NCBI RefSeq assembly: GCF_014805685.1
Contig: NC_060904.1
Coordinates: 16,658,311-16,722,310, forward strand
Source of the DNA: Silurus meridionalis
Taxonomy: Eukaryota; Chordata; Actinopteri; Siluriformes; Siluridae
Length of the DNA stretch: 64,000 nt
Direction: 5' to 3'
The notes under the pieces were generated by a model that ran no database searches, had not been told where the DNA came from, and was given only the letters and a program-made list of their open reading frames with translations. This document shows positions 32,346 through 43,700 of this stretch, in pieces. A program made the position numbers and the translations under genes. Within the stretch, counting starts at the first letter, position 1; each line of letters starts with the position of its first letter.

Positions 32346-33379
32346 TTAGAAATCAACTGTTTTTACATAAATGCAAGAAAAACATTGAGTAAAATGTAAT
32401 AACTTTATAAAGAAAAGATGTAATTTAGATAAATTACTGAAATGAATCATTAAAAAGAATGCATAAAAAATAAAATAGATTTTTAGAATTTAGACAAAAA
32501 GAAATAAAACATTTGGAGTAAAATTTCAACCTTTTCTGAGTACAAATAAAATTTATATATATATTTATAAATCCTTTTTTTTACCCAGAATGTTTACTTA
32601 TAAAGTATAAAAAAAGAATATTCTGAGTAAAATTGGAGTAAAGTGCAAACCCTTAATGTGTAAAAATTAAAGTACAATATAGCTTTTTGAGTAAAAAAAT
32701 AAATACACAAATATACAAAAATTTTTTTAAGATTTTCTATTTATGAAAAAATTCATATTTAAATTGATATTTTAAGTAAAATTCAAACAAAAATGAATGC
32801 ACATTTAAATGAAAACCAAAACAACTCTTATTTGTTTGTTGTTGTTATTTCCCCCCCCCCTATTGAATATGGCAGTAAATGTTGAGGGTCTCTTCGGAAG
32901 CTGTGATGTGAGATGTATGCACTTTGTAGAAGTGTATCAGGGTTGTCGTTACAGCCACGAGGGTGAAAAGCAAATTGATCATCTGGTGTAATTGGACAGT
33001 TCAATGTTCTGTATTGACAAATCAATTTAAGCGGTCTGAAGCCCCACAAATAGACACACTTATAAGCGTAAACACACACATGCACAGACCCACACAAAGA
33101 CACATATTCCCAGTGCTGAAATGCTCATACCACAAGACATATTGCTGTTTTATTAAAGTGATTTTATAATCAGATGGAAGTCGCATAAGTTGCAGCGTTT
33201 TCCGGTGGGGAATTCATTAAGACGTCATTTCTTTCCCCAGACACGTCTCCAAATTAGAAACTGAGCACTTTTAATTTGCGTATAATTACCTGCTTACTTT
33301 TCCGCTGTATCAATGTCGCATGTATCAATACCCTACAATACAACTTTAGGACTATTAGATTATTCTGTTCTTTTTGAAG
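31481..33379. other. Unique AT-rich DNA with minor simple repeats
   Basis: It holds (TG)n at 32099-32127, a 26-bp T run at 32312-32337 and a C10 run at 32851-32860. A long AT-rich part covers 32330-32820. A more complex block at 33180-33310 has GGGAATTCATTAAGACGTCA-like sequence and may be conserved. The 172-codon minus frame (31739-31221) overlaps Rep-C and AT-rich DNA and looks like chance. Confidence 0.4.
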
Positions 33380-33700
33380 ATCCGATTCCACATTTAGTCC
33401 CCATTTGCTGCTTTAATAACCTCCACTATTCAGGGAAGATGTTTCACTAGATTTTTAATGAGATTGTGGATGGTGTTTGTCAGGTAGTGATGTAGGTGAG
33501 GTGAGGAGGCCTGGGGTGCAGTCAGTGTTCACATTCATCGCTGAGGTGTTTTGATAGGGTTGGAGCTCCATAGCAGGAGATTTTCCAATCCATATCTTCA
33601 TGGAGCTGGCTTTGTGCACAGGGGCATTGATGTTCTGGAATAGTTTTGGTTCTCCTACTTCAATTGAATGGAAAATGTAATGCAATCTCATACCATTGTG
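33380..33700 (-). mobile_element. T1 relic without clear ends
   Basis: It contains AGGGAAGATGTTTCACTAGA, GAGGAGGCCTGGGGTGCAGT, a CATCTTCATGGAGCTGGCTTTG-type region and GTGCACAGGGGCATTGATGT (complement of the NAPVH block). The terminal repeats are too eroded to place. Confidence 0.8.
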
Positions 33701-33807
33701 TCCAGATATATGTTGCTGGTGTGCTTTATCCAATCGTGACTCATCCTACAATTATCTTGTAGTACAATCTATTTTATAAAAATCCACATTTTTTTTTTTT
33801 GTCTCAG

Positions 33808-34073
33808 CCTGTATCATGCTGTGATGGTGACAGGCTTCAAGATGAACCCACTGCTGATGTCACTACTGCATTGTTGAAAACAATGAGAGTTCTCTTTTCC
33901 CCAGGAAGGAGTCCTGACATGCCATTGACGAGCCCCTCTGGGTGTGTGAGTGGCTTTTCCGGTCCAACTCAGCTCTTTTCTGTTTCCCCTCAAATACCTT
34001 CTCAATTGTGTCCTTCCCAGCTTATTAAAACCGATTCACTGCATAATGTAGAGATCCAAGTCACAAGTCACAG
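33808..34073 (+). CDS. Candidate single internal exon, unidentified
   Basis: A 10-base T run ends just before GTCTCAG, a strong acceptor. From 33808 the frame starting PVSCCDGDRLQDE stays open to CACAG at 34073, followed by the donor GTAAAC. A stop (TAA) lies across the donor, so splicing would be needed. The length is 266 bp (phase 0 in, 2 bases over at the end). The predicted 88-residue piece is Ser/Pro-rich with no domain I recognise. Roughly 1 in 80 random frames would stay open this long, so chance is quite possible in 64 kb. Partner exons are not visible nearby. Confidence 0.22.
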
Positions 34074-34536
34074 GTAAACACATTTTTTTTTTTGGCATCC
34101 TGTGGAATGCATATTTGCCAAGGGAATTAGAGTTTTGCATTCATTTTCAGCCAAGATAACTTTCCAGGGATATACTGTAGCGAAATATAATTTCTTTTTT
34201 AATAAGTTCCTTTATGATTGAACAACAGCCAAGATCATTGCTATATTGAAAAAAAAAAAAGTTGATGCTAGCAAGACAATGTTTTTCCACTATTTATGAC
34301 CTAAATAGATTCTCATGCTATTGAACCAGATGCCACTGAAAAACACGTGCTCAAGGAAATTCTGGTGAATACAGTGATCTAAACTTCTCACAGGTCTTTC
34401 TATTGATTTCATTAAGCCACTCTAGATGTGTGCATAACCTGATTCTGAATACAAGAAACTTTCCACTTGAATCGAGCAATGTCGATTTTGAATTTAAGCC
34501 AATTCCAACTATTGTCTAAACCACTCAAAGTATTTA
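34074..34536. other. No recognisable feature
   Basis: Unique AT-rich sequence. It would be intron if 33808-34073 is an exon. Confidence 0.38.
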
Positions 34537-34740
34537 CTTCAATTCAGTTTTGTTTGTAAAATACTTTTGACAATTTTTTTACTAATAAATGCATCCCTGT
34601 AAGTTTATCCATAATGAGCAAGCCACAGGTGCCAGTGGCAAGGAAAGATTCCTGCGATGATCTGAGGAAGAACCAGAAAGAGACCTATTCTTCACCTTGG
34701 TGACACCAGAGTGTACTTACAAATAACTGTAGGAGTGTCT
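34537..34740 (+). repeat. Rep-C copy, diverged
   Basis: It starts TCAATTCAGTTTTGTTTGTA, has AATGAGCAAGCCACAGGTGC, the core AGTGGCAAGGAAAGATTCCT and a CACCTTGGTGACACCAGAGT stretch. Confidence 0.82.
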
Positions 34741-35919
34741 GCCACAATTCCATAAATGTAAATGGAAAAAAATCCCAAATGTGTCCCAAAAAGTCAACTA
34801 ACTGTACACTGGTGGAAGACTTTCAGTTCTACAGTAATCACATTTATAGTACATGTCACCATCTTTTTTGTGAATTCAGTATTGATATATTTTGAGAAAG
34901 AAAAATGCAGTTCCCCACACACATTTTATGACTCTATGTATTGCCAGAAACCAAACTGAAACTGAGTGATAACCTTTTTATTTGTTTGGTTTTTTTATTT
35001 ATTTAGTGGTTTGTATAGGTTTTCTTGCCGATTGCCAAATCAGATGTCATGACACCACTAGACAGTTTTATAAAAACCCTTGCTGTTAGATCAGGCGTCT
35101 GGTTATAAGACAAGCGCTTAGAAACGAATGAGTTTTTCCAAATCAATACTCTTCAAAACCTAATTATACGTCTCATTTCTCAGCTTTAACTAGTTGCTGA
35201 GTCATAAAGCCAGAAAAATGTCTAGAGATTGGAGTTACATAGAACTCTAATTTGAATTCCTTGCTCTTCTCTTGACAACTACAATATTACCGGAGGCTTT
35301 ATGGGAATTATTGGCGAACATGATTAATAAATAATTCACCTGTTCTCGTTTTGAGTGGTGTAGTTTCTGTACATTGCATCACTCATTGCTAGGAGCTGGA
35401 AACACAGCCATGAGGATGTTTAGGCCATAGATATGTTTCACCCAGATGATTGTGGTGAAAAGAGGAAGAATTTCCTCAGTATTTACTGAATTCATTAGCC
35501 AACATGTAAGACTTGTGATTGTGTTTTAACAACAATTTTTGCCTTGCAGGTGGTAGTAGTGGTTGCAGGGAGGTGGGTCAAAGCCAAGCTGATGGAACAC
35601 ATGCTGTGTGTTTAAGCTGTCTGTTGCCATCACACTGCTAATGGGGAAATGTAAACAGACTTCACTTCCCAGTCTACAAATGTTTTTATCACAAATTAAA
35701 TGTTCAATCAGAAGTGATAACTGGAAGAATATCCACTTGTTATATCCACAATAAATTTCCCTACTGTGAGATGAATAAATAAATGTATATCTTGTATGGC
35801 CAAAATACTTATTGTAAAGATACATGCATTTTTGTTGTTTTAATTATGATTATATATTTAAGAATACCAGCGGTATACTTCTCGGAATTCTTATCATCCA
35901 CCCAGAAAACATGCTTCCC
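34741..35919. other. No recognisable feature
   Basis: 1.2 kb of AT-rich unique sequence. The minus frame 35825-35526 has no recognisable homology. Confidence 0.38.
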
Positions 35920-36780
35920 AACTCTCCCCATTCTTAAACGGATGCTACAGAAAGTATTCTGACCAATCCAAGTCACCCACAAAGATTAGCTGACAAAGTT
36001 TGACCATGTCTAAGGTAATTTAGTCATGCCAACCAGTCAAAAAGTTCTTCTGACTGGTCCTCTGTGCTCCTGAAGGATTTTGGACTAATCTCTCCCACTC
36101 AAACTCCTTCTGACCTGGCCAACCTTGAACTGCAGATCAATGACTGTCAATGCACTTCTGAAAGAGTTTCTGTAAAGATTCTCAGTCATCCAGGTGCGGT
36201 TATCGAAGTTGAGACATGCCAACAGGACTTCTATTAGTTAGAGCAAAACATGAAGCTGCTCGGATGAGTTCTGTGAATCTGCAAACAGTTCTGTACAATC
36301 TCATCCATTCTGGAAAGTGAACTGATCAATTCCACCTGTAGGGATTTTGTCCTATCTGGTTTTCTTTTAAAAGGAATTCTGATCAACTTTTAGTAAAATC
36401 CGGAATTCTGACCAATTTTGGTCAAATCTGAGATCTCTCCACTCCTGAATACATTCTGATCAAACTTTGAGTTGTACCAAAGAAAGCCTGACAAATCACC
36501 CCTGTACTTCAAGGAATTCCAACCAGTCTCACCTTACACCTGAAAGAATTTTCACACCTTCACCAATCTTTTAATCCAATCAGTTTTACCTGCACCTTCA
36601 GGAATTTAGTCCAAACTCTTTTGATTTTGAAGAAATCCTTAACTCCAGACTAGTTGGAATTTGTTCGGTAATCACACTACTGAAAGGAAAATATAACTCA
36701 ATCCCACCCATTCTTAAAGGAAATCCAACCAGTTCTTATCTGACTGGCTTTGGCTTGACCTGTTATTTTATCAGGTTATA
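35920..36780. repeat. Ancient degenerate minisatellite, unit about 35-40 bp
   Basis: Successive variants of the themes AAGGAATTCTGACCAATCTC and CACCTGTACTCCTGAA occur. Clear ones lie near 35955, 36045, 36335-36410, 36450, 36505-36550, 36590 and 36710. The units are too diverged for a strict period. The region shows unusually even base composition and no gene. Confidence 0.65.
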
Positions 36781-37420
36781 AAGAGCTTTTTGTTTTCTAT
36801 GCAGCTGTATTGCCTGGAAAAATAGTAACCCTCTCCGGATGGCACATATTTCCCCCCAGACAATTTTGATGATTGTAGCAGCATGACAAATTTGGATTTA
36901 TTGCCATCTGCCATTGTTGTAAGACTCCAACCAGATGCTCTACATCTAAATACATATCAACACTGTGGCGAATGCAGGTGCAGAAGCAGTGACGCCTGTG
37001 TTCATCAAAACCATGCAGCAGGTGCCAGTTAATAGAAGGAAGTACTGTGCTCATATTGGTGTAACAATCGCACGATGCGGAATATACAGAACGCTGTACT
37101 CCACGGAGAAATGGTTATTTTCAAACTGAGAGCAAACAGGGATTGTTTTCTGTGTGCTGTTGACATACTAATAGAGCGAAACAGGGTCTCGGGGCACCAG
37201 CGCGTTTGAAAGTCGACCAGACAAACGGCACAGAAAACCCCGAAAGAGTAAAAATGAATTGGTCTGGAATGAATTAGCCCTGGCCCTGGCCTAAATAAAC
37301 CCTTAAAGAGAAAAACTGAACACAGCCTAATTGGCTTGATCCTTAGCACCGAGAACGGCTGAGGATGCAAATGACATGTCATTTCTAATCAACGGGAAAT
37401 TGGCATCTTTTTTTTTTTTT
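36781..37420. other. High-complexity block, candidate conserved element
   Basis: A repeat-free region with mixed GC. Minus-strand frames at 37054-36797 (85 codons) and 37382-37029 (117 codons) are open but resemble nothing known. ATGCAAATGACATGTCATTT near 37368 contains an octamer-type word and a palindrome, as often seen in enhancers. Confidence 0.33.
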
Positions 37421-37975
37421 CCTTTTCATTCTCTGTCCTTGGTACATTTTCCAAGAGCTGATTGAAAATAATTTGCTTATAGATTGGTAACAGATGCACA
37501 CTCTGGTCAGAGCTTGTGATCTCAGTTTTTGGCCTCCATATCTAAAGCATCATCCATTCCATTAAAAGAAGCATCATGAACAATTTGGCCAACAAACTTT
37601 TTTTTTCTCCCTCACTGACCTTAAAGCACAATTCAGCTCTGCAGAGAGAAAACCAAGACTGATTTTGATCCTGGGGATTGTGCTGTTCTCCTCCTGTTGT
37701 GCTCATACCACACAAGTCCAGGCAGTCTGTAGGGAAGGCTGGATCTAGATCTTGAATTTCTTTTAATAATAATTTTTCCAATGGATATAAGAGCAGTGAT
37801 GTGGAGATTCTGAAATTTGCCATGCATTTCATCATATCATTTGCTGGGCAATTGTTTGCAACTGTAGCATTAAACTCCTGTAAAAACCTTGGTGATGTTT
37901 TACTTCAGGACAGTGTTATAACAACTGCATATGTTTATAACATGACGCTGACCTGAAATTAACCAAATAAAACAC
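37421..37975. other. No firmly recognisable feature
   Basis: Unique DNA. A 97-codon minus frame (37835-37542) is open. Inside it, the minus strand has an acceptor-like TTTTCTCTCTGCAG and a donor-like GTCAGTGAG only about 19 bp apart, too short to be persuasive. Confidence 0.3.
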
Positions 37976-38240
37976 TTACACTATATAGTATTGGAACACC
38001 TGACTTTCCCAGCCATATGTATTCAAATAATTTGCCATGCCTCTTGTAAAACTTGCCAAAGAAGTTCTACACTAGATGGCGATTTCTCTTGTGATCCAGT
38101 TTATCTGAGAGCAGTTCAATAGGATTTAGGTGCGGTGACTGGGCAGGCAATTCTATGATGGATAACACTTCAGACAACTGTTAGCTCTCTAAATTACAAG
38201 TACAGAGCTTCGTATTCTTCGGGTTTATCGATGGTGAACA
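37976..38240 (-). mobile_element. Tc1-like relic, divergent subfamily
   Basis: The left end has ACTATATAGTATTGGAACAC and CTGAC, a Tc1-type terminus. On the complement at about 38100-38155 it encodes LPAQSPHLNPIELL, the LNPIE motif downstream of the second catalytic Asp. The rest of the transposase is missing. Confidence 0.78.
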
Positions 38241-39099
38241 AATGGTGAATTTGTTCTGAATTATCTAAAGTCCAGATGGAATTGCATGGTGTTGAAGCAT
38301 GGACTGGTAGCCATGTTGGGACAGTATTCCTTTCACTTTCCAGAATAAGCTTTTGTAATGCTTTTCATATATAAAACACATTTTTTATTTTTAAAACGCA
38401 GCTCCTGTGGATGAATATATTCCCATTAAACTAATGTGCCTCACATCGGTGGTTGTCGTATACAGAAACTATAAATCACTCTCTTGTTCATTAAATTGCT
38501 AATTACATGACCTACTGAGACTGTATACAAAGCAACTTGCTATATGATTGCAGTTAAAAATTTTTGTCATAATTAATACTAAATGCATTCTACTTATGTT
38601 TATATCTGTGAAACTGATTAGTTCATGCTACAGATATAAACAGTCTTTACTTCACCTGCCTCAGTTTTTCTGTCTGTAAAAGTTAATGAGACAAACATGC
38701 TATAAAAAAAACTGTTTTTAGTGATTGAACATTTGCCGAGTGGTACATCGAGGCCTTGAGATAAATTTCAACGATTAAACACTTTGCTTTGTGAACATTT
38801 ACAGGCTACAGTACCAATTAGCCACGGAAATGCTAACATATTGAAACGATCATGTTAATATAAAGCTGTGATTACGTTTTGCATCTGCACCACAGTCTGT
38901 CGGGTCACTGCTTAGTTCAGACTTTGTTTCTCAGCCGACACTGCTGCCTTCAAAAAATATTGCTGCCGCAAATTCCAACCCCCACCACTTACACACATTA
39001 GTGTTCACACACACCAGTTTACTCATCAGATCCAGCTGTTTTCAGTTATGCACACGGTCACGGTTTTTGAGTAATTACAATAGTAAGTTGTATAAAAGA
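38241..39099. other. No recognisable feature
   Basis: AT-rich unique sequence. Confidence 0.4.
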
Positions 39100-39340
39100 A
39101 TGTCAGTTTGTTCCTTTGTGAGTTGATTCCTAATGACTGAATCAGTGGTGACTGGGGCAAAGAAACCCTCCCTGAAGGAAGAAACCTTAAGAAGAACCAG
39201 ACTCATTAGGGTACCCATCCTCATTTATTTCAGTTCCATCATTGTTGAGGTTCAGTGATGGTTGCTTAAATGCAGAACTGTTCATACAACCTGCATCCCT
39301 GAGCCATTGTAGTAAACTGTTAATATGAATTACAGTCCAA
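39100..39340 (+). repeat. Rep-C copy, diverged
   Basis: It has GTGGTGACTGGGGCAAAGAA, ACCCTCCCTGAAGGAAGAAA and AGAACCAGACTCATTAGGGT, then CATCCTCATTTATTTCAGTT. The 5' part is poorly preserved. Confidence 0.78.
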
Positions 39341-40099
39341 GTACATCCTCAAAGTTTTTAAATTGCTCAGTATCTTTACTGTTGAGGTGGAACCGTCCCT
39401 AGCACAATGTGGTCTCCAATTAAAGAGAACTTTATCCAGAGGTAGGGCATCTAGATGATATGGGAAGATCTGAAGAGAAGAAAGAACAGGGTAGGAACAC
39501 TACAGTGGTACCTCAGGAACATGTTTAACTTAGCAGAGAGAGAAGAAGAGAAGAGGTGTGATGAAAGGAATGTATCTATCTAATGCCTTGTACATGAGTC
39601 ATTTTTGCTGTTATAGGAAATGAATGAATGTTTTCTGACCAATCAGAACTTGAGAACCCAACAGAACTATGGTATAAATTGGTATAATTTCCAATACGTG
39701 CAAACTGTGAGTCAAGCTAGCAAAAAAACAAACAAAAAAAACGCCACTAGCAGGAGGACAGCCAAAACAGCAAGGAAATGATGTGCTTTTCCAACGGCTC
39801 GTCCTTTTTCCCAGCACACAGAGGACGACTATGATTTTCAAAAAAGCTCAGGGTCAAAACTATTTTTGGTCCCATGGCTTCACCCTGTCCTCATAACAAA
39901 GTCTACACATCAATTATCCCATTAGATCTTTTCATGAAATGTCAGAGATAATTGCCAGGTTAACCTTTTTATTTAACCAGAGAAGTCGGAAAAGTGGAAA
40001 ACGAAGAGTAATTTTCATCAGAATGGTTTCATCAGGTACCTCATTATTCCAGGTGCGAACTGTATTAACATAGCAGCACTCTTCATTATTCAGTACTGC
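39341..40099. other. No recognisable feature
   Basis: Unique sequence. The stretch just after Rep-C (39340-39560) may be its extended 3' part. Confidence 0.35.
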
Positions 40100-40420
40100 T
40101 TTTATTTTTAGTAACTTCCCACGCAGAAAGGCCGCAGTAACGGGTTTAGCCGAAGCACATTGGTTATTAGGATGCGCTGATCCCGTTCAGTGGCTGCCAC
40201 GGTTTAGTCGCGACCTTCTGTCAGGTTGGTGCTCGGAGTGCCGGGGGAGGTTAGTTCTCGGGTCTCGGAGGGCGGAAAGCAACCTTGTTGATTCAGATTG
40301 CTTGTTAAAGCTTGTCTGACCGCACACTGGCTCAATCCACTAACAAGCAGCAGTCTGGAGGAAGCTGTGGCGAGAACGGAAATGCCAAGCTTCGAAATGA
40401 GAGACCAGGGGCGTACTGAA
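40100..40420. other. GC-rich complex block, candidate conserved element
   Basis: This is the densest cluster of CG dinucleotides in this part of the window. It has no repeats and no long open frame, so it might be an enhancer or distal promoter. I see no TATA box with a following gene. Confidence 0.33.
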
Positions 40421-40907
40421 TGTTAACTGAACCATGATGTTTGTTTGATTAACATAGCAAATGCAATAGTGGTTTAATTAAATTCAATTAAATTTATAAA
40501 ACCAAATGTTGGAGGGTATTTTGGTGTAGGATGTTTCGTAAGTTCCATTTTTATTTAAATGTATTTCATAAGTTTAAATTCGTTATTTTTAAATAAAACC
40601 AACTCACTGCACGTTGTTGTCTGTATGGAAATATTTCTGTGTGAGAGAGAAAAAGTGAGAGATAAAATATATATGACTGTTTCATGTTCGCCCCCTCTTT
40701 GGTCCATTTCCACTTCTCATTTAAGCAACGATTCTGGACTATTTCTGAAGACATAAGTTGTCCCCTCGCAGGATGCAGTTTGTGCTAGCAGTCTTCAGAG
40801 CTCCATCACTCTTAAAGATCAGTCTCGCTGAATGCTTTCTGCTGAGCCAGTCATCTTTCCTCGGCAACAGATCATCACTTCCAGGAAGCTCATACTGAAC
40901 CATCATC

Positions 40908-40910
<3 letters not shown>
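40421..40910. other. No recognisable feature
   Basis: AT-rich unique sequence. Confidence 0.4.

Positions 40911-40960
<50 letters not shown>
40911..40960. repeat. (TC)n microsatellite
   Basis: A pure TC run of 25 units. Confidence 0.96.
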
Positions 40961-40962
<2 letters not shown>

Positions 40963-41679
40963 GCATTTCCTTTTCTGAGCATGATGGCAAATGTAAAAGC
41001 AGTAGCAGGACTTATTGTTCTCATTTCCGTTCAGTACAAGGAACAAAAAAGCCTCGGTGCCTACTCGTGCTCCCGCAGGTTTTCATGCTTTATCACTCAT
41101 CGAGCGTTTGTTATTCTCTCCGCTTTCAGAAGGTGACAGTGTTGCACTTCATGATTCCACTCAGAGTGCAGGTAGGTACATTCAGGAAGCGGAACTGCCA
41201 CGGAGGACAGTGCTGGACCTTGTTCCAGGTGTGCAACCCGTGCTTCGGAGGGGGAGTGTGTTTCATAGGCACCTGGCCAACAAGTGAGACCTTAACATGA
41301 ATCAAAATGTCTATGACCTACTGAAGTGTTACTGATTGAATGGGTCTATGGGTTCTGGGTCAGACAACATTCATGAATAAGTGAAAGGCATTCTGGTAAG
41401 TGCAGTGACATCTGATCAGGATAATAAATTGAAGGACCAGGCATAGATTAATCAATCCTGGAACTTTGAGGAGTAGCAGGCTTTGTGAATTCTAAGGTGC
41501 CAATTTCTTTTTTCCTCATACCTTGTCTTTGACTTTTGAAGTATTTCTGACTCAGTGGCATCATAGTGGCCGTTTGTTGAACCTTTTTTAGGCCATTTTA
41601 GTTCATGCTTCTCTATTCTTTTTCTTTCTTGGATCTAACTGGCCACTCAATGGTTTTAAATTCAGAGACACACCTGCTC
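40961..41679. other. Unique DNA with a 77-codon frame and splice-like words
   Basis: At 41067-41300 two plus frames are open. One carries a Cys/Gly-rich end (CWTLFQVCNPCFGGGVCF). An acceptor-like CTCCGCTTTCAG lies before 41129 and a donor-like CAGGTAGGTAC follows at about 41171, but the frame also runs straight through. It could be a conserved block or an unrecognised exon. No family is recognised. Confidence 0.25.
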
Positions 41680-41780
41680 GAGGCCATGTCCACACTAATA
41701 CATTTGTTTGGCGTTACCAGTCAACGGAAACATAGCTTTTTGAAAACGCTCTTCAAAGCGGATCTGTGGGAGTAAGCAGC
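41680..41780. mobile_element. Possible nonautonomous DNA transposon end
   Basis: GGCCATGTCCACACTAATAC and a later TTTTTGAAAACGCTC stretch resemble the ends of a fish nonautonomous hAT-type family. A weaker match lies at 56110-56165. Boundaries are unclear. Confidence 0.35.
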
Positions 41781-42224
41781 GCCATCAGCAGGATACTTTT
41801 CTTTAAAGCAGTCCAATATTTCAGAGTATTAGTTTTGACACGTCTCGCTCTATATTCTTTCTCACTCTTCCTACTGTACACTCCTGTGTTACTCACAGGA
41901 ACAACACCTCACTAACGGTTCATTAAAAAAAATCTGTTTATTTTCCTCGACATTGTCAAATGTTCAAAAAGCCTAAAAGTAAATACGTGGAGCAAAGAGT
42001 CTTATCTTACTTACCTTACTCGTGCGCAGTACAGGGAGTTCATACAGCCAAGAGTGTTTTGGAAAAACTTTTGGGGTGGCATTCCTACTTCAACAGAACA
42101 TTACCGGTTATATTGCCCATGTGTCAGATATCAGAAACTCCACTTCTGCTATTGGCATGGTGCTATCTGGCAACCAATGCGGCGGCCATCTTCCTGGAGT
42201 ATAAATAGGTGCCAAATCTCAAGT
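41781..42224. other. No recognisable feature
   Basis: Unique sequence. Three plus frames overlap at 41960-42330, which argues against any one being selected. Confidence 0.35.
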
Positions 42225-42527
42225 TCAATTCACATTGTACTGTGTAACACATTATACAGTAGGTTTACTGGCAGCGCTATTGTGTTTTGTGTGTCTGTCC
42301 TATACGGTCTTGTTGTCTGTCTGCCCTGATTTTTGTCTGCACTGTTTGCACTCGGTTGCACATGATGCGCTTTGTGACTTAGACAACTTAAAGTCCTCAG
42401 CTCTGTGTTCTGTGATGTAGCTTTATGGTGTTAATGTAGCACCAGGGTCCTGGAGAAACGTTCTCAATTTACTGTGTACTGCATCACCTATATATGTTTG
42501 AAATGACAATAAAAGCTTCTTGATTTT
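42225..42527 (+). mobile_element. LINE 3' untranslated tail
   Basis: The end ACCAGGGTCCTGGAGAAACG, then GTGTACTGCATCACC, GAAATGACAATAAAAGCTTC and TTGATTTTTGAATCT is the characteristic 3' tail of a widespread teleost non-LTR retrotransposon. It is 5'-truncated, as most LINE copies are. Confidence 0.75.
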
Positions 42528-42670
42528 TGAATCTGACCTTCCAGCCCTTTTTCCTGTTGTGGAACTTTACTTTAAAATTCTGTTAGACGCATTACGTGAT
42601 ACTTTGATGATTGAAGCAACACACTTTTATTTTTGACTTAATATGTGGTAGCAGTCTCTCTGAATCCTAT

Positions 42671-42821
42671 GCTCTTTGGTCCACTTTTAGATGTAAGAAC
42701 ACCTGCAACATATTTCCATTTTCTTTTGTTTTTGTTTTGAATAAATGTTTTAGAAAGATACTGTATTTAAACATGTTCACATGGTCTATCCAGTCTTACA
42801 TCTAAAAGTGGAGCAAAGAGC
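42671..42821. repeat. 28-bp inverted repeat with 95-bp loop
   Basis: The left arm 42671-42698 and right arm 42794-42821 are reverse complements over 28 bp with one mismatch (arm core CCACTTTTAGATGTAAGA). No target-site duplication is evident. It may be a MITE remnant. Confidence 0.88.
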
Positions 42822-43139
42822 AGAAACGTTGCTAAAGCAGACACGTCTTCGATGCGTCACTGAAGCAGGTTTAAATATAAATCTGCCACAGTACAAAAAA
42901 AAAAAATCTAAGCTAATTCAAGACATGATTGTCATTGCATAAACGGGCTAAAAATAAATCTGTCTTATCCTTGCTTCATGCTATTCTGTGCATTTTTCTG
43001 ACTGAAGGTGCCATTGTAGTACTCTGACTCACAATGAATCTACTTTAAGGTATTTGTTAGCTGGGAAATAAGATGAGCCCTATCGAGAGAACCCTGCTTT
43101 CCAATTTAAACCAGAGTCTACAGTAGAAGAGCTGAGACA
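42822..43139. other. No recognisable feature
   Basis: Unique sequence. Confidence 0.4.
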
Positions 43140-43700
43140 TGTAAGGTCATGGCACATATACTAGCAGCTGAGGTCTTTTTAAATATGTAACCGTGAAGCA
43201 CGCCAAGGCTGCACTTGACAGAGTGTCCCCTAAAAAGCTTCTGCTGTCGTCTCTTTCTCCCCTCTGCTGTGAATACTATTGTGTTCTCTGAATTCCAAGT
43301 GTGGTTAAGATGCAAGTCAGGACCGGAAGTGTTTCTGCATTTAATTGCCCAGCTTAAATGTGACATTAGAGACAGGCGTGTTGTCGATTTTGCAGTGAAG
43401 GTCACAGGGATTTGGAGACACATAATCAACGGTGCATTCTGGCTTAGTTGTGCCTGATGTCTGACCTCTAAACCTCTGGACTCATCATGTACCCCTCCTG
43501 GGTGGGGGAGGTTGATGGGTGAGATGAGTTAGGATGAGATTCACAACATCCTCAAATTGAATGCTTGTAGGAGAACGGATGCTGGCTCAATGGCCCTGGC
43601 TCTCAGCCGCTGTTTTACTTAAATGGCTCGGTTTATTAATGGCCGTCAGAGAGTATGTCCTACACGCGGTTTTAGAAGATTGCTTTAACAGTGTCTGGAT
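43140..43700. other. High-complexity block, candidate conserved element
   Basis: Repeat-free sequence of mixed composition. Frames are open on both strands over the same bases (43429-43118 minus, 43215-43457 plus). That is what chance or noncoding conservation gives. GGCTCGGTTTATTAATGGCC near 43626 is enhancer-like. Confidence 0.3.

Noticed and set aside
37542..37835. Possible minus-strand microexon between an acceptor-like and a donor-like word
   Set aside because: The interval is about 19 bp and the surrounding frame is open anyway. Such pairs are expected by chance.
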